Shown here in pieces: positions 52,288 to 64,000 of a stretch of 64,000 nucleotides of DNA. Numbering within the stretch: position 1 is the first letter of the stretch; every line of letters begins with the position of its first letter. The position numbers were made by a program, and so were the translations under genes. The stretch is from Corallium rubrum (Eukaryota; Cnidaria; Anthozoa; Scleralcyonacea; Coralliidae), in the NCBI GenBank assembly GCA_964035015.1, contig OZ035998.1, positions 20,956,041-21,020,040 on the forward strand, written 5' to 3'. A model generated the notes under the pieces. That model had not been told where the DNA came from. It saw only the letters and a program-made list of their open reading frames with translations, and did not search any database.

Positions 52288-52384
<97 letters not shown>
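52023..52384. repeat. Trinucleotide/hexanucleotide repeat, CTA and CTG
   Basis: About 360 bases: (CTA)n, then a long (CTGCTA)n block, then about 25 CTG units (to about 52354), then (CTA)n. It lies in the ORC1 intron after the exon array. The open frames across it are artefacts of the repeat. Confidence 0.92.
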
Positions 52385-52965
52385 GACAGCAAATAACGTT
52401 ACAAAAAAAGTCTTACTCTACAAGTTCAGGTACTAGATCGTTTTATTTATTGCTTTTTCGATCCCAACTGGCAGGAATAATGGAAGACCACGATTCTTAA
52501 ATAAATTAAAACCAGAGGTTATACGAAAATACATATTGGAAGCGGCTATACTTTTGAGGGGGTGGTTACTTTAAGAAGGGTGGCTACTTTCGGGTTTCCA
52601 TAGTAAGCGTTAAAAATGGCGGATACTTTCGAAGGGGCGGTTATTTTCGAGACTTTACGGTATTTTATTTTATTCCACTCCACTTCATTCCTCTCCATCC
52701 CACTCTACGTCACGGCACAGCACTCTACTTTATTTTATTTTATTCCTCTCCACTCCATGATAACTCGACTGCAACATTCAACTTTACAGTCAAAATGGAA
52801 ATACCTTTCTGGAATTTAATCATAATATAACGAATGTTTCTTCCAAATCAATACCAACAAACAAATATAAATCAAGAATAAGCGACTTTTATCTTTTTCT
52901 CTCTTTTTTCTTTTTCTCACGTTTCTAGCTGTAGCAGCAACATAACTACAGTAATACTTCTTCTT

Positions 52966-53318
52966 TTTTTTAATAATAATTCTTTATTTAAAAACAGGTT
53001 TTGTAACCAAAAGGTTAAATTACATCAGCAAGAATATTAGTACTTTAGAAAAATAGGAAATTACATTAATTGCACACGTTCATAAAATTATGGCCAGCTT
53101 TTCTTTGAAATCAGTTGTGGTAAAAAAGATTTAAAGCGATCAGTTCTGCGTAAAAAGTTATTATATTTTCTCCTAGTTCTGAGATCATACTGGACAGGAA
53201 CTTTATAAAGTAAAAACTCTCCCAACTTTATATTATCCATGTTCTTTTCAAAAAAATGTTCACAGAGTTTTTCATGTGGTATTCTTAAGCCCTCTTTACA
53301 CGGCCAAAATTTAAGCAC
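52966..53318 (-). mobile_element. LINE C-terminal fragment
   Basis: The minus-strand frame 53088 to 53318 includes LLYKVPVQYDLRTRRKYNNF and RRTDRFKSFLPQL, a pattern common at the C-terminus of LINE polyproteins. It is followed on the same strand by an AT-rich UTR with AATAAA-like sequence. 5' truncated. Confidence 0.55.
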
Positions 53319-53788
53319 GCTTAAATTAAGTGTACTTAAAATGCCCCACCTTGGTGCGTTTACATGTACACGGTCATTTAATAATCCCTTTCTAAAACAC
53401 GTACACCATTATTTAACATGGCGGACGAGCTATATTTTTGGTTTTGGAAGCTTCGTATAGGCAACGCGCGTCAAAGAACAAGAGAAGACATCGGTACACG
53501 AGAAAGAGTAATAGCTAAAAGAAAGAAAGAAACAAAGGAACAAAGAATATCGAGATGAAGCTTCCACAGCAGCGCAAAAAAATGCATTTTATCGTATTAA
53601 TAACACCGTATTAATAGCAAGCGTTTTCCAATCCCGTTGCGTTTACACGGCCAAGTTAAGCGCGATTAACTGGTGCAAACTAATCGCGATTAATTTACAC
53701 CGATCTGTTTACACGGACATTTTAAGCCCGCTTAAAAGTCAGATGTGGCTCAGATCCCGCTTAAATTTTGGTCGTGTAAACAGGGCTT
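53288..53788. mobile_element. Foldback element just upstream of an ORC1 exon
   Basis: Ends AGCCCTCTTTACACGGCCAA and TTGGTCGTGTAAACAGGGCT, with further inner TTAAGC/GCTTAA and TGTACACGG/ACACGGACA-type pairs. The right end is about 125 bases before the next ORC1 acceptor. Confidence 0.75.
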
Positions 53789-53913
53789 TAGTGACAGGAT
53801 ATCAGTACAGACCAGGGTACAGACCAATACACAACAAAATACAAAAGCAGAGGTGAGAAGGTATTTCCATTTTGACTGTAAAACAACCGATTTTTTTACT
53901 GGTATGTTTCTAG

Positions 53914-54288
53914 GATATGGCAGTACTTCTGAAAGGCGCAATCACAATACGTTTGCTAAGGAGGTGGTAAAGAACAAGCGTCGACCCACAGAAAACGTGA
54001 CAAGTGAAACCATCGTAATAGAAGATGAAGACGACAGTGAAGGAAAGGAAAACCAAGACAACAATTTTTGTAAAAGTGGAGATGCAACGAAACAACGCAG
54101 CAAAACACCGAAAAAGAAACCTCGCAGAGATACGAAAGGAAAGCGAAGGCGCGACAGGATGAACAAGAAAGAATACAATTACGAGGATGATGTTAATAGT
54201 AAACACGGTAATGAAGAGGATGATTGTAGTGAATACTCGATAGAAAAAGAAGAAAATTATGACGATGATAAAGAAGAAGAGGAAGACG
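53914..54288 (+). CDS. ORC1: ORC1 linker exon, charged and disordered
   Basis: Acceptor TTTCTAG ends at 53913; donor GACG/GTATGA at 54289. Length 375, phase 1 in and out. Encodes a Lys/Arg-rich centre (KKKPRRDTKGKRRRDRMNKK), which could act as a nuclear localisation or DNA-binding segment, between acidic patches (IEDEDDSEGKENQ, ending in DDDKEEEED). This is the composition expected of the ORC1 intrinsically disordered linker. Confidence 0.75.
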
Positions 54289-54426
54289 GTATGAGACAAT
54301 TTTATTTTACTGCTAGTTCCAGTTGATCACGCGCCGCGCGTTGTTTTTGACAGTTGTTTACGACTTCGCATGCACTGAATATGCGTTGATAAAAATGCTG
54401 CCAGGAACGTAACTCGTTAATAGGGA

Positions 54427-54712
54427 CCTTAAGGTCTTCGTATAGGTTTTCAGGGTCATTTCTGTAAAGCGCTCTCAATTTGTCAGAATTTATGCCACAG
54501 AAATAAAATACATGTCGTTAGAAAGCTATTAATTTGTAGAATACAATGGTGTCTTTCGTTTCGCGATAAACACAAACCGTTAATAGTTGTGAATTTTTTA
54601 ATTAAAACCAAAGGGCTTCACTTGAGGCGACTCGAGTAAAAAGCGTTTTATAGAGTTCAAAATCTTTTTTTTGTAGTTTGATTCCGGGATAAGTTTCGAG
54701 CAAAACGGTGTC
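54427..54712. mobile_element. AGGTCTTCG-family foldback arm
   Basis: One arm of the family seen complete at 38739, starting right after TTAA. Confidence 0.7.
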
Positions 54713-54999
54713 AGCTGTGTCAAGACTCTCGGGAAAACAAACTAACTGTTTCCCTCGGGAGCAGACATTAAGGGTATATTATTAGTTCTAAAATGCAAGC
54801 GGTAGGAGCTTAAACATATTATATAACAGTATAAATTAATAAATACTTGATAAAATTTAAGTTCTGAGGCAATTTGAAGTTATGTTTTGTTTTATTTTGA
54901 AATAGTCAGCTGCTGGAAATGTCAGTACCTGAATAACGTTGATGACGTTGATTTGTTGATTACTAATGATAATAATGTTCATTACCACTAATGTTAATC

Positions 55000-55490
55000 A
55001 CCCCAGTTTTTATGATTGCATTTTAAAGAACACCTAAAATGACAAAGTATGTAACATCTTTACTCTTTCGTCGAATTTCGTTTCCTTGCTTCATTCTTGA
55101 GATATTCAGATTTGTTTGATATGCAAATGTCGTACTTATGACATCACACTGCATAATGACTTTTTAGAAAAGCATGGTTTTGTATGAGAATACTTATCGA
55201 AAGTACTTAATAAAAGTTGCACTTGCTGTATGTTGCCATGACTGGTCACTAAATGTGTGTAGTTGTGTAAAATATTTGGACCATCCTAAAATTGATGCTC
55301 TTTCAAAAAGTCGTTATGCAGTGTGATGTCATAAGTATGACATTTGCATATCAAACAAATCTGAATATCTCAACAATGAAGCAACGAAACGAAATTCTAC
55401 GAAAGATATTACTTTGTCATTTTACGTGTTCTTTCAAATGCAGTCATAAAAAAAACCGGGGTGAAATTTCGTTGCATAGGCACTGTTATT
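55000..55490. mobile_element. Foldback element adjoining an ORC1 exon
   Basis: Inverted arms: TTTGTTTGATATGCAAATGTC, CATCACACTGCATAATGAC and their complements, sharing subterminal sequence with the element at 18231. Its right end (GCATAGGCACTG) is only about 25 bases before the next exon acceptor, so it may occupy the branch-point region. Confidence 0.7.
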
Positions 55491-55513
55491 TAGAAATATT
55501 TTCATTAATCTAG

Positions 55514-55861
55514 ACGTTCTGTTAACACCACGAAGGACGGCAAAAAGTTCACGTGTATTTAAAACCGCCAGCAAGCAGAAAGAAAGAAATACGTCAAAAC
55601 AAGAACAAACCAGTAAAACATTAAAAACTGGGCCAAGTAGAGGTGGTAAGGACAAGAGGAATGTTAAGGCGAGAAAGAACAAAGCTGATGCCGATGACAG
55701 TACTGATGCTGGTAATGATGCTAATGATGATGACGATCACGATAATAACGATGATGAAGATCAAGATTATGAGAAAGAGAAAGAAGAGGAGGAAGATGGG
55801 GAAGAGGATGAAAGTGAAGACGAGGAAGTGACTGATTATGAGGAGGAAGAAGACGAAGATG
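55514..55861 (+). CDS. ORC1: ORC1 linker exon, strongly acidic end
   Basis: Acceptor TTAATCTAG ends at 55513; donor GATG/GTAAGT at 55862. Length 348, phase 1 in and out. The first half is basic (TPRRTAKSSRVFKTASKQKE, then GGKDKRNVKARKNK). The second half is an acidic run of more than 50 residues (DANDDDDHDNNDDEDQDYEK, then EEEEDGEEDESEDEE). It lies between other phase-1 exons of the same gene. The long open frame shown by other phases across this exon is not the true one. Confidence 0.75.
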
Positions 55862-55978
55862 GTAAGTTTTATAAAGTCCAATTTAATTATTGAATGTAAA
55901 ATTTTTCTTACGTTGAGATGGTTTTTGACCGCAAGTGGCGAGAATTACTTAGAGTGCTAAAAGTTTATTAGTATATGT

Positions 55979-56683
55979 TAGGGCCGGTTCATATTAGCCG
56001 GGCCAGCCCGGCTAGCTGGGATCCGCACGTTCTTATTATTTCATATTAAAAGAAATAAATATGTTCATATGGGAAGCGAGCCAGCCCGGCTAGATGAGAT
56101 CCCACTTGAGCTAGGCGGGATCCCGGTGTGAAGTGGGATGAAAATTTTCCATATGAACACAAACTTGCCGGACTGGCCCGGTGAACCGGGATGATTTGTG
56201 TCACGAGAATCTTCCCTGGGCCGCAAAACAAGATTTCAATCAACTTTAGGAAGCTATTACATCTAAACTAAGCTAATTCTTTTGCAGGTCCTTCATGAAA
56301 AGCACTCTAGGGTGATGAAGCTTCCTCTTTAAATAAATTCATTCATTCATTCATTCATTCATTCATTCATTCATTCATTCATTCATTCATTCATTCATTC
56401 ATTCATTCATTCATTCATTCATTCATTCATTCATTCATTCATTCATTCATTCATTCATTCATTCATTCATTCATTCAATTCTTTATAGCAAATTTATTTT
56501 ATGCAAGTTTTAAAGCCACAGTAAGGTCCGAACAAAACGAGCCAACCCAGTTAGCCGGGCTAGCCCAGCTCATATGAACAGCCCCTAAAATTCATCCAGG
56601 CTAGCTGCACGGCTAGCTGCATGGGCTGGTAAAATTCATCCCGGCTAGCCGGGCTGGCCCGGCTCATATGAACAGGCCCTTAG
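55979..56683. mobile_element. Foldback element with internal (ATTC)n
   Basis: Ends AGGGCCGGTTCATATTAGCC and complement GGCTCATATGAACAGGCCCT, rich in GCCCGGCTAGC-type units. A 145-base ATTC tetranucleotide repeat sits inside (56333 to 56477). Confidence 0.78.
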
Positions 56684-56731
56684 TAGTGTTTTCAGGTTGA
56701 AGTTGGTAAAGTTTTTTCGTCTGCCATCTGC

Positions 56732-56803
56732 GTTCCAGTGGCCCAATGGTGAGAGCGTCTGGCTGGCATTCGGAAGGTCGTGGGTTCGAGTTCCGTCTGG
56801 AGC
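56732..56803 (+). tRNA. tRNA-Ala(GGC)-like sequence, probably a pseudogene or SINE head
   Basis: 72 bases fold as a cloverleaf: acceptor GTTCCAG with CTGGAGC (seven pairs, one G-U), D-arm GCCC/GAGC, anticodon stem TCTGG/TCGGA with loop CTGGCAT giving anticodon GGC, and T-arm GTGGG/TCCGT with several G-U pairs around TTCGAGT. The B-box GGTTCGAGTTC is good. The weak T-stem and location in an intron next to a LINE tail make a SINE or pseudogene more likely than a working tRNA. Confidence 0.4.
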
Positions 56804-56899
56804 TCCGAGACTGCTATCGTCTAATTTAATGAAATGTAATGAAGAAAAATGTTTGCGTTACGTTTCACTGTTAAGCTATTTTGTTGGACTCTCATCTTC

Positions 56900-57400
56900 A
56901 ACGGGACGGATGAGGATTGCTGCTGTGGTTACTTCTTTATTTGCTGGATGTTCGCGACTTTCGTATATATTTCTTCTTCTGGCAATTCTGCATCGGTTCT
57001 CAGTTCTTCAAACTTGTTGCATGCAGTGTGACAGATGTTCCTCCAAGAAGGTCGCTCCTGTGCTTCGCTCTCCCAGCTTACATTTCGGAGATCACACAAC
57101 TTCATACAACCTGAAATTATGTTTGAGTGCGCCCTTGTACTGTAGCTGAAGGCGTCCAAGAGATATTTTACCACTTGACAGTTGACTGTACAGCATATAG
57201 CTTCATATAAGTATTCTGTTGTCACTCATGCGGACATGCGAAGAACATGCCCTACCCAACGTATTTGGTTCTTGATGAGGACACCTTCTGCTCGGGATAC
57301 GACAACGCTGGAAGACTTGGACTTTGTCTTTCCATTTGATCTTACAAATGATTCTCAGTCGCTGGTGATGGTGTCTATTCAGTTATAGATAGTATATCTA
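56900..57400 (-). mobile_element. LINE (RTE/jockey-type) C-terminal fragment
   Basis: The minus strand from about 57390 to 56930 reads pieces of a common LINE C-terminus: SSHVRMSDNRI, then after a frame change CDLRNVSWESEAQERPSWRN. Stops and frameshifts are present; only the 3' end remains. Confidence 0.6.
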
Positions 57401-57450
57401 CCGGTTAAAATCAATATTTTTCTATAATAGATTTCTTTTAACAAATATAG

Positions 57451-57676
57451 ACGTTTGTTCAACGCCTCAAAAATCGAGAAGACGAACACCAAAAACTGCC
57501 AGTGCATATAAAAATAAAAGAAGTAGCACAAAACAAAAACGGACTGCTCGTCGCGCTTCACAAAAGACTCCCAAATCACATTCCGCAAAACGACCGTTGT
57601 CAGCCACGCCGTGCATTCCTGCCAGAGCTAAGAGTTGTAAAACACCAGTGACACCTTTACAGAAAGCAAGAGCAAG
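57451..57676 (+). CDS. ORC1: ORC1 exon before the AAA+ domain
   Basis: Acceptor AAATATAG ends at 57450; donor GCAAG/GTATTT at 57677. Length 226, enters in phase 1 and leaves in phase 2. Encodes a basic Ser/Thr-Pro-rich tail (TPQKSRRRTPKTASAYKNKR, ATPCIPARAKSCKTPVTP) ending LQKARAR, the characteristic helix that precedes the LHVSAVP block of ORC1. The S/T-P sites are candidates for CDK phosphorylation, inferred from motif only. Confidence 0.88.
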
Positions 57677-58091
57677 GTATTTTTTATACCTTTTTGATAT
57701 GAATTAGGGAGTAGTCATTATTAATGGTGGGACCCGTGGGGTGGAAGATATTTTAACACACATGTTTTTTTAATTTTGCATTACTGTCGTGGCGATATAG
57801 AAGCGTTCTGTAAAATATTGTTGCAATATATTGCTCAAGTTGAACAATTCATTTGATAAGATTCGTTGACAACTTCCTGTTTTGAATTCTGTTTTGAATT
57901 TGATTGGTGTTTGGCAACTAATCCTTTTTCTTATTGGTTGTTTAAAAACTAGAAACCAATCAAATTCAAAACAGGAAGTTAACAATAGTTTTCGTCAAAT
58001 GGATTGTTCAAACATAGCAAATGAATTGAAAAATATTTTAGGAACGCTTCTATTGCCAAGACAGTAATATTATACTTATGTTTGATTTTAG

Positions 58092-58193
58092 TTTACATGT
58101 CTCTGCTGTTCCGTCAACATTGCCTTGCCGAGAACAACAATTTGAAGATATTTATTCCTTTGTAGATGGAAAACTGTCTGATGAGACAGGAGG
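58092..58193 (+). CDS. ORC1: ORC1 exon with LHVSAVP block
   Basis: Acceptor TTTTAG ends at 58091; donor GGAGG/GTAAGT at 58194. Length 102, phase 2 in and out. Encodes [20 protein letters not shown], then [14 protein letters not shown], the diagnostic ORC1/CDC6-family region at the beginning of the AAA+ module. Confidence 0.95.
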
Positions 58194-58270
58194 GTAAGTA
58201 ATACATAAAATTCATACTTTATCGGCCGATATATATTGACATTTAAATTGCACGGGCATAAATATTATAC

Positions 58271-59375
58271 TAGAAATACATAAATGCAATATCCCCTCGC
58301 CCGCTTTCACAGCAACCCCCCCCCCCCCCCCTGCACTCTTTTTCATTGGAGGCCTCGAAATAGCTACTCCTGTCGGAACGATGAAAATATAGTTTTAACT
58401 ATGGTAGAATATTTGAAATAAAAAAAACCCTCTATTTTTTTGAAGAAAAATGCCACAAAGCACAAAGAAAAATTTAAGGATGATATTTCGTAAAATATAT
58501 TGAGATTAAGAAAATTGCACGTTGCCTCCAGGGTTTGAACTCAATCTCGTTCGCGTGCAAACCGACGATGTTGCCACCACACTACCGAAGCAGGCATCAT
58601 AATTTTATTAAAATATTAGGGTTATACTTTACAGTTTTTCTTCCCATGTTTACAAAGAACATCGCTTGGTATCTAAAAATATTTGCATTTTGAAAATTAC
58701 TCAAACTATATTCATTTATGGCATTTTAAATTATTTAAACTAATATAACAAAAAGAATTTTTCATTCGAAATCTGAATTGCTGAAAATGTTTTCACATAC
58801 ATGTTAATAAATATTTCAATAGCATTTGTAGTCTTTGTACGTTTTACAAAAGAAAAAATGTTCCTTCTCCATTTTTATGCTAAATTATAAACAACCGCTA
58901 AATCATATGTAGTTTTACAATATTAAAGAAAGCTATTTAAAAGGAGACGGCAGCCACAGGTAAAAAACTACAACGTAACGGGCATTGGCGAGAAAAAACA
59001 TGCAATGGATATGATACGTACTTCAAGGGCACACAAAATATAAAACAAGATTAACAGTGATAGATGTAAACAGGGAAACTCAACAGTTTTGCTACAAAGT
59101 GTTCGTGATTACTGAGAGCGACTACTCTATATTTTTACCGTAGCTTTATAAACTTTTCGGCCTTTATCTTCGTTTCTTTCGAGTTTTGGTTTGACGGGTT
59201 TCCTTTAGTCAAGACTTTATATACGTAAACGTTGATTTGTTTCTGTTCTTTTGAAAAGGATACGTATCCCAAAACACCTTTCTCAAGTCTTTTTGTCAAG
59301 AATAATATCAAATCTTTTTTGTCAAGAACTATATTGTTTCCAGTGCCCCACAATCTTCACCGCGCGTGGTCCGTC

Positions 59376-59445
<70 letters not shown>

Positions 59446-59559
59446 AATATTCAGATCGCTCAAACGCATTTTAACACGCGTGTAAAGTGGACTCCACGCA
59501 TGTCGAGATTAGCACCCTCACCGGGCTCCGGGCCTTCGGCCCTACGCCCGGCTCGGGGA
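58271..59559 (-). mobile_element. Helitron-like non-autonomous element, copy 4
   Basis: On the minus strand it begins TCCCCGAGCCGGGCGTAGGG with the GGGCCGAAGGCCC hairpin and ends CATTTATGTATTTCTAG before T. It contains an (AT)n microsatellite near the 5' end (about 59380 to 59442) and a poly-C run. Its interior differs from copies 1 to 3. Confidence 0.75.
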
Positions 59560-60055
59560 CAAAACAATCCGACAATGTGCACTTTGAAAAAGGCAACATT
59601 TAGATGAAAACAAGACGCAATTAAAGTGCTTATATCACTTGTGGGGTTTTAACGTATTTAAATAGAGCAGAAAAAATCAGTAAATAAGTTATTTTGCCGT
59701 TTTTGATTTAGTCAACTGACTTCTGAACGTGCCAATTCTCAAAAATTTCCGCGTTCATTTTAACACCTTGGGGACCTGGGACTCAGGAACGAGTCAATCC
59801 AAAACAACTATGTTTCGGCTTGTTGATTCACAAAAACACATATATATGATTGAAAAATCGAAATGTAGAGCTCACACCCGTTTTCCAGTACGCACGAGGG
59901 TTCCAACTAAGAAGACGGTCGGCTTAAGTTAGAGTAGTCTTGAGAAATACTGTTTGTGGTGACTGGCGTTTCGACGGCCTCAGCGGCGGTCATCTTCAGA
60001 GCCAAGTGAAGGGTTTCTGTCAGGTTCTCCTGTATTTATGTGTCCGCTTCATTAT

Positions 60056-60249
60056 AAGCCTAGTTCTCATATGTCGCCGATGATCGGCGATGATCGGCGA
60101 TTTATGATTTAGATGCATGTTAAGTAATAAAGAACTGTGCAGAAGTTCTTTATTACTTAACATGCTGCTGCACTTCCCGTTTTAACATGCATCTAAATCG
60201 TAAATCGCCGATCATCGCCGATCATCGGCGACATATGAGAACTAGGCTT
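60056..60249. mobile_element. Near-perfect palindrome with GATCGGCGAT repeats
   Basis: Arms AAGCCTAGTTCTCATATGTC, then GCCGATGATCGGCGATGATC and their complements, around a TAAGTAATAAAGAAC inner hairpin. 194 bases in all. The arms themselves contain palindromic GATCGGCGATGATCGGCGAT units. Confidence 0.85.
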
Positions 60250-60569
60250 TATGTCACGATTGTGTGACATTGGGTAACAGCGTCACATGGAGATAGGGTT
60301 AACTCTGGCCCTAGGGTTACCCTATCGCTAAGACTGAGTTACCCTATCCCCCGAGTTATCTTGGTCTCATGTGAACGGTTTACTTTTTTAACATGGAAAT
60401 AAACTAACACCGAGATATCTTGGGGGATAGGGATAACCCTACTCCCCGAGATAAGCAATCCAAATCGGTTGTTTTAACCAGTCAGTTTTTACAGTGCACG
60501 TGTGCTCGTTTCTTTTGCGAAAACTATTCTGGAACAATGGAATACAGTTGTATGTTCTTGTCATTTTAG

Positions 60570-60741
60570 CTGTATGTATATATCTGGTGTTCCTGGAACT
60601 GGTAAGACAGCCACAGTTCACGAAGTGATTCGATTTGTAGAGGAAATGCGAAGCAATGAAGAAATCCCAGAGTTTAAGTTTTACGAAATAAATGGAATGA
60701 AAGTAACTCAGCCGAATCAAGTATACGTTATATTTTACAAG
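60570..60741 (+). CDS. ORC1: ORC1 exon with AAA+ Walker A
   Basis: Acceptor CATTTTAG ends at 60569; donor TACAAG/GTACGA at 60742. Length 172, phase 2 in, phase 0 out. Encodes [20 protein letters not shown] with the Walker A GVPGTGKT, then [19 protein letters not shown]. Close to the human ORC1 sequence over this block. The remaining AAA+ and winged-helix exons are not in the last 3.2 kb of the window, so the gene continues beyond it. Confidence 0.96.
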
Positions 60742-60806
60742 GTACGAATTATGTTATAGACGCTTGGTAGACGTTCATCAAGCTCAATTACTCAGAAAAG
60801 ATTTCT

Positions 60807-60883
60807 GAGACTCCAGACAGGGTTTGAACCTGCAACCTTCTAATGACCGGTTAGACGCTCTAACCATTAAGCCACTGAGACTC
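60807..60883 (-). repeat. tRNA-like sequence in an inverted pair
   Basis: 77 bases on the minus strand with an A-box-like TGGCTTAATGGTTAGAGCG, B-box GGTTCAAACCC and pairing ends GAGTCTC/GAGTCTC (six of seven). The putative anticodon loop CCGGTCA lacks the universal U33. An inverted, truncated copy is at about 61089 to 61146. Flanking AAGCTAAGGTTGCAAAT and ACTCCTAAGTGGTAG are also inverted, so the whole 60.8 to 61.15 kb is a foldback built on a tRNA-derived repeat. Confidence 0.55.
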
Positions 60884-61334
60884 ACATGGAAAGCTAAGGT
60901 TGCAAATTCATAGTCACATGTACTCCTAAGTGGTAGTGTTTTCTACCAAAACGTCTGTTACATTACACCAAGCTCGCAGGCGTGCCATATGCACTACATG
61001 TATACGTACGACGTATCATATTACTTTAACTACATGTCATATGCAAACGCTACCACTTAGGAGCACATATTTGCAACCTTAGCTCTCCATCTGAGCCTCA
61101 GTGGCTTAATGGTTAGAGCGTCTAACCGGTCATTAGAAGGTTGCAAGATTTAGTATAATTTAGTATAAATTAGTATCAGAAGGTTGCAAGATTTAGAATA
61201 AATGAATACACTAGGTGTACAAACAATAGGACACGAGATCCCCTAAAGGGTTTGACACCGGTAACCCATCCCGTAATAAACATTTAAATCCTACCCCAAC
61301 ATGCCCATATGAATAACAGAATAAGTACTACCTA

Positions 61335-62815
<1,481 letters not shown>

Positions 62816-62816
62816 G

Positions 62817-63338
62817 GAGATTACAATCATGAGAAAAACACGGTATTAACACGAGCACAAAGTAAAAGTGTTAGGATGACGACATTTAGGACAAATTAAC
62901 TTATAACTTCTGATGTTGTCCTGGTTAAATAAATCTCGAAGTCTTTTAAAATAATTGAGTAATTGAGCTTGACGAACGTGTACCAAACGTCTGTTACATT
63001 ACACCAAGCTCGCAAACGTGCCACATACACTATATGTATATACAACTTATCATATCAGGAATTATGTTAGTCGTTTATTATATTTCTCAGATGCCAACAC
63101 CATTCTTGGTGACCTTTCATCGACTCGAAATGCGCCGCTGTATGATAGGAGCTTCGTTCGCAACGATCCATTTTATTTCCGAAGATTTTTCATTACAGAC
63201 TTCCTTTTAAAAACCCCACACCCCTATACCAACCTTGTAATCAGGGTCTTATCTACGCTTCTCGGTTCTCCGAGGAGCCTACATGAGACCCTTGGTACGT
63301 GAGACCCTTGGTACGAGATTGACTTATTACATGCTTAA
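62817..63338. other. No gene seen; relative of the 60.9 kb repeat
   Basis: Contains ACGTCTGTTACATTACACCA and AAGCTCGC, shared with about 60948 to 60975, and a doubled GAGACCCTTGGTACG unit near 63290. No exon recognised. Confidence 0.4.
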
Positions 63339-63763
63339 AGTGGCTCTCTGATGAAAATATTGTTGGCAATGTTTTTGCGTAATCCTAAAGATGTTATGGT
63401 AGTTAGTAATCATGCAAAGTTTCATTTCAAAATTAGTTGAAGAAAAAATGATATTTTATGTCTGAAGTTTGTATTTTGGAGCGCCGCCATTAAATTGGCC
63501 GTGTTTGAGAAGAATGAGTCGAGGAAGCTTATGACGTCATAGACTCAATAACAACAATGACCCTTTTGTTGACAACAACAATGATCTTTCGTTTTTGTTG
63601 AACCTATGACGTAATACGTTTTCCTCAACTCATTCTTCTCAAACACGGCCAATTTAATGGCGGCGCTCCAAACGTAAAATACAACTACTTTATGTTTGAG
63701 AATTTCGAAACGAAACTTTGCATAATTACCAACTACCAACAATAATTTCATAAGGGAACTACT
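63339..63763. mobile_element. AGTGGCTCTCTGATG foldback element, uninterrupted copy
   Basis: Same family as in the ORC1 array (43986), with TTAA outside both ends and no Helitron inside. The arms are diverged compared with the array copies, so this is an independent insertion. Confidence 0.75.
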
Positions 63764-64000
63764 TTAACTGATCGACGGTTTAGAACAGCAAATAACTTTT
63801 CTTGCTGACGGCGATAAAAATACCCAATGATGGTTCATCTTTTCACACGCCCCCTTTTCGTAAATATATACTGTAGGTCTCATTTGACATTTTTCGAAAC
63901 GTCAGCATTTTATAATGTATAAAATCTCGCAGTTCACCTAATTTAAAGTGTTCTTTGCATTGTAATATACGCTGCCTATACGGAGTACTCGACTTTAGTA

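Noticed and set aside
52023-52500. Open frames of 137 and 157 codons (poly-Thr/Ala and poly-Leu)
   Set aside because: They are the CTG/CTA microsatellite read in different frames.
55643-55831. Met-rich open frame of 62 codons
   Set aside because: Out-of-frame reading of the acidic ORC1 exon; the phase-consistent frame is acidic and joins the neighbouring exons.
56697-57149. A 150-codon open frame on the plus strand
   Set aside because: It crosses the tRNA-like sequence and the antisense of a LINE fragment; no domain.

Overview
The window is metazoan nuclear DNA, most likely from a cnidarian (a coral or sea-anemone relative). The evidence is split host genes with GT/AG introns, very repeat-rich introns, several classes of non-LTR retrotransposon, Helitron-like, hAT-like and foldback elements, and an integrated Polinton/adintovirus-like virus. 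The taxon is an inference from this repeat and virus content; no taxonomic marker was tested.

Layout. (1) 1 to about 9.75 kb is the right part of a Polinton-like (Maverick/adintovirus-type) endogenous virus. A short leftward module holds an edge-truncated gene, a membrane protein and a broken fibre-like gene with phage-type repeats. A rightward module holds a putative minor capsid protein, an integrase with a chromodomain, a large membrane protein, the double-jelly-roll major capsid protein, an A32/FtsK-type packaging ATPase, three further structural-type proteins and a short terminal gene. Seven of the eight main rightward start codons sit in the same A(G/A)TNTATG context, which looks like a late promoter fused to the start codon. 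The fibre, integrase and lectin-like genes have frameshifts while the others are open, so the insertion looks fairly young but is decaying. No DNA polymerase B or protease lies in the visible part. (2) 9.8 to 19.7 kb is repeat DNA: a CR1/L2-like LINE (with a second LINE tail and a hairpin element nested in it), the 3' end of an R2/NeSL-like LINE, and foldback elements, one with tRNA-like cores. (3) 19.8 to 29.0 kb carries, on the minus strand, the first five coding exons of the centriole cartwheel gene SASS6; their phases agree throughout and the introns are full of repeats. (4) 29 to 37 kb is repeats and apparently intergenic DNA. (5) 37.3 to 60.7 kb carries, on the plus strand, ORC1 (origin recognition complex subunit 1): a BAH-domain exon, exons of the disordered linker, and the start of the AAA+ ATPase. 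The gene runs off the right edge. One 213-bp linker exon is present in four tandem copies, each with intact splice sites, the same phase and an open frame. (6) 60.8 to 64 kb is intron or flanking repeats.

The two host genes are arranged head to head and act in centriole duplication and DNA replication licensing. The most unusual points are the fourfold ORC1 exon duplication with nested transposons that record its history, and the viral cassette with its start-codon motif and phage-like fibre gene. Several mobile elements can be delimited to the base because paralogous empty sites lie in the same window.
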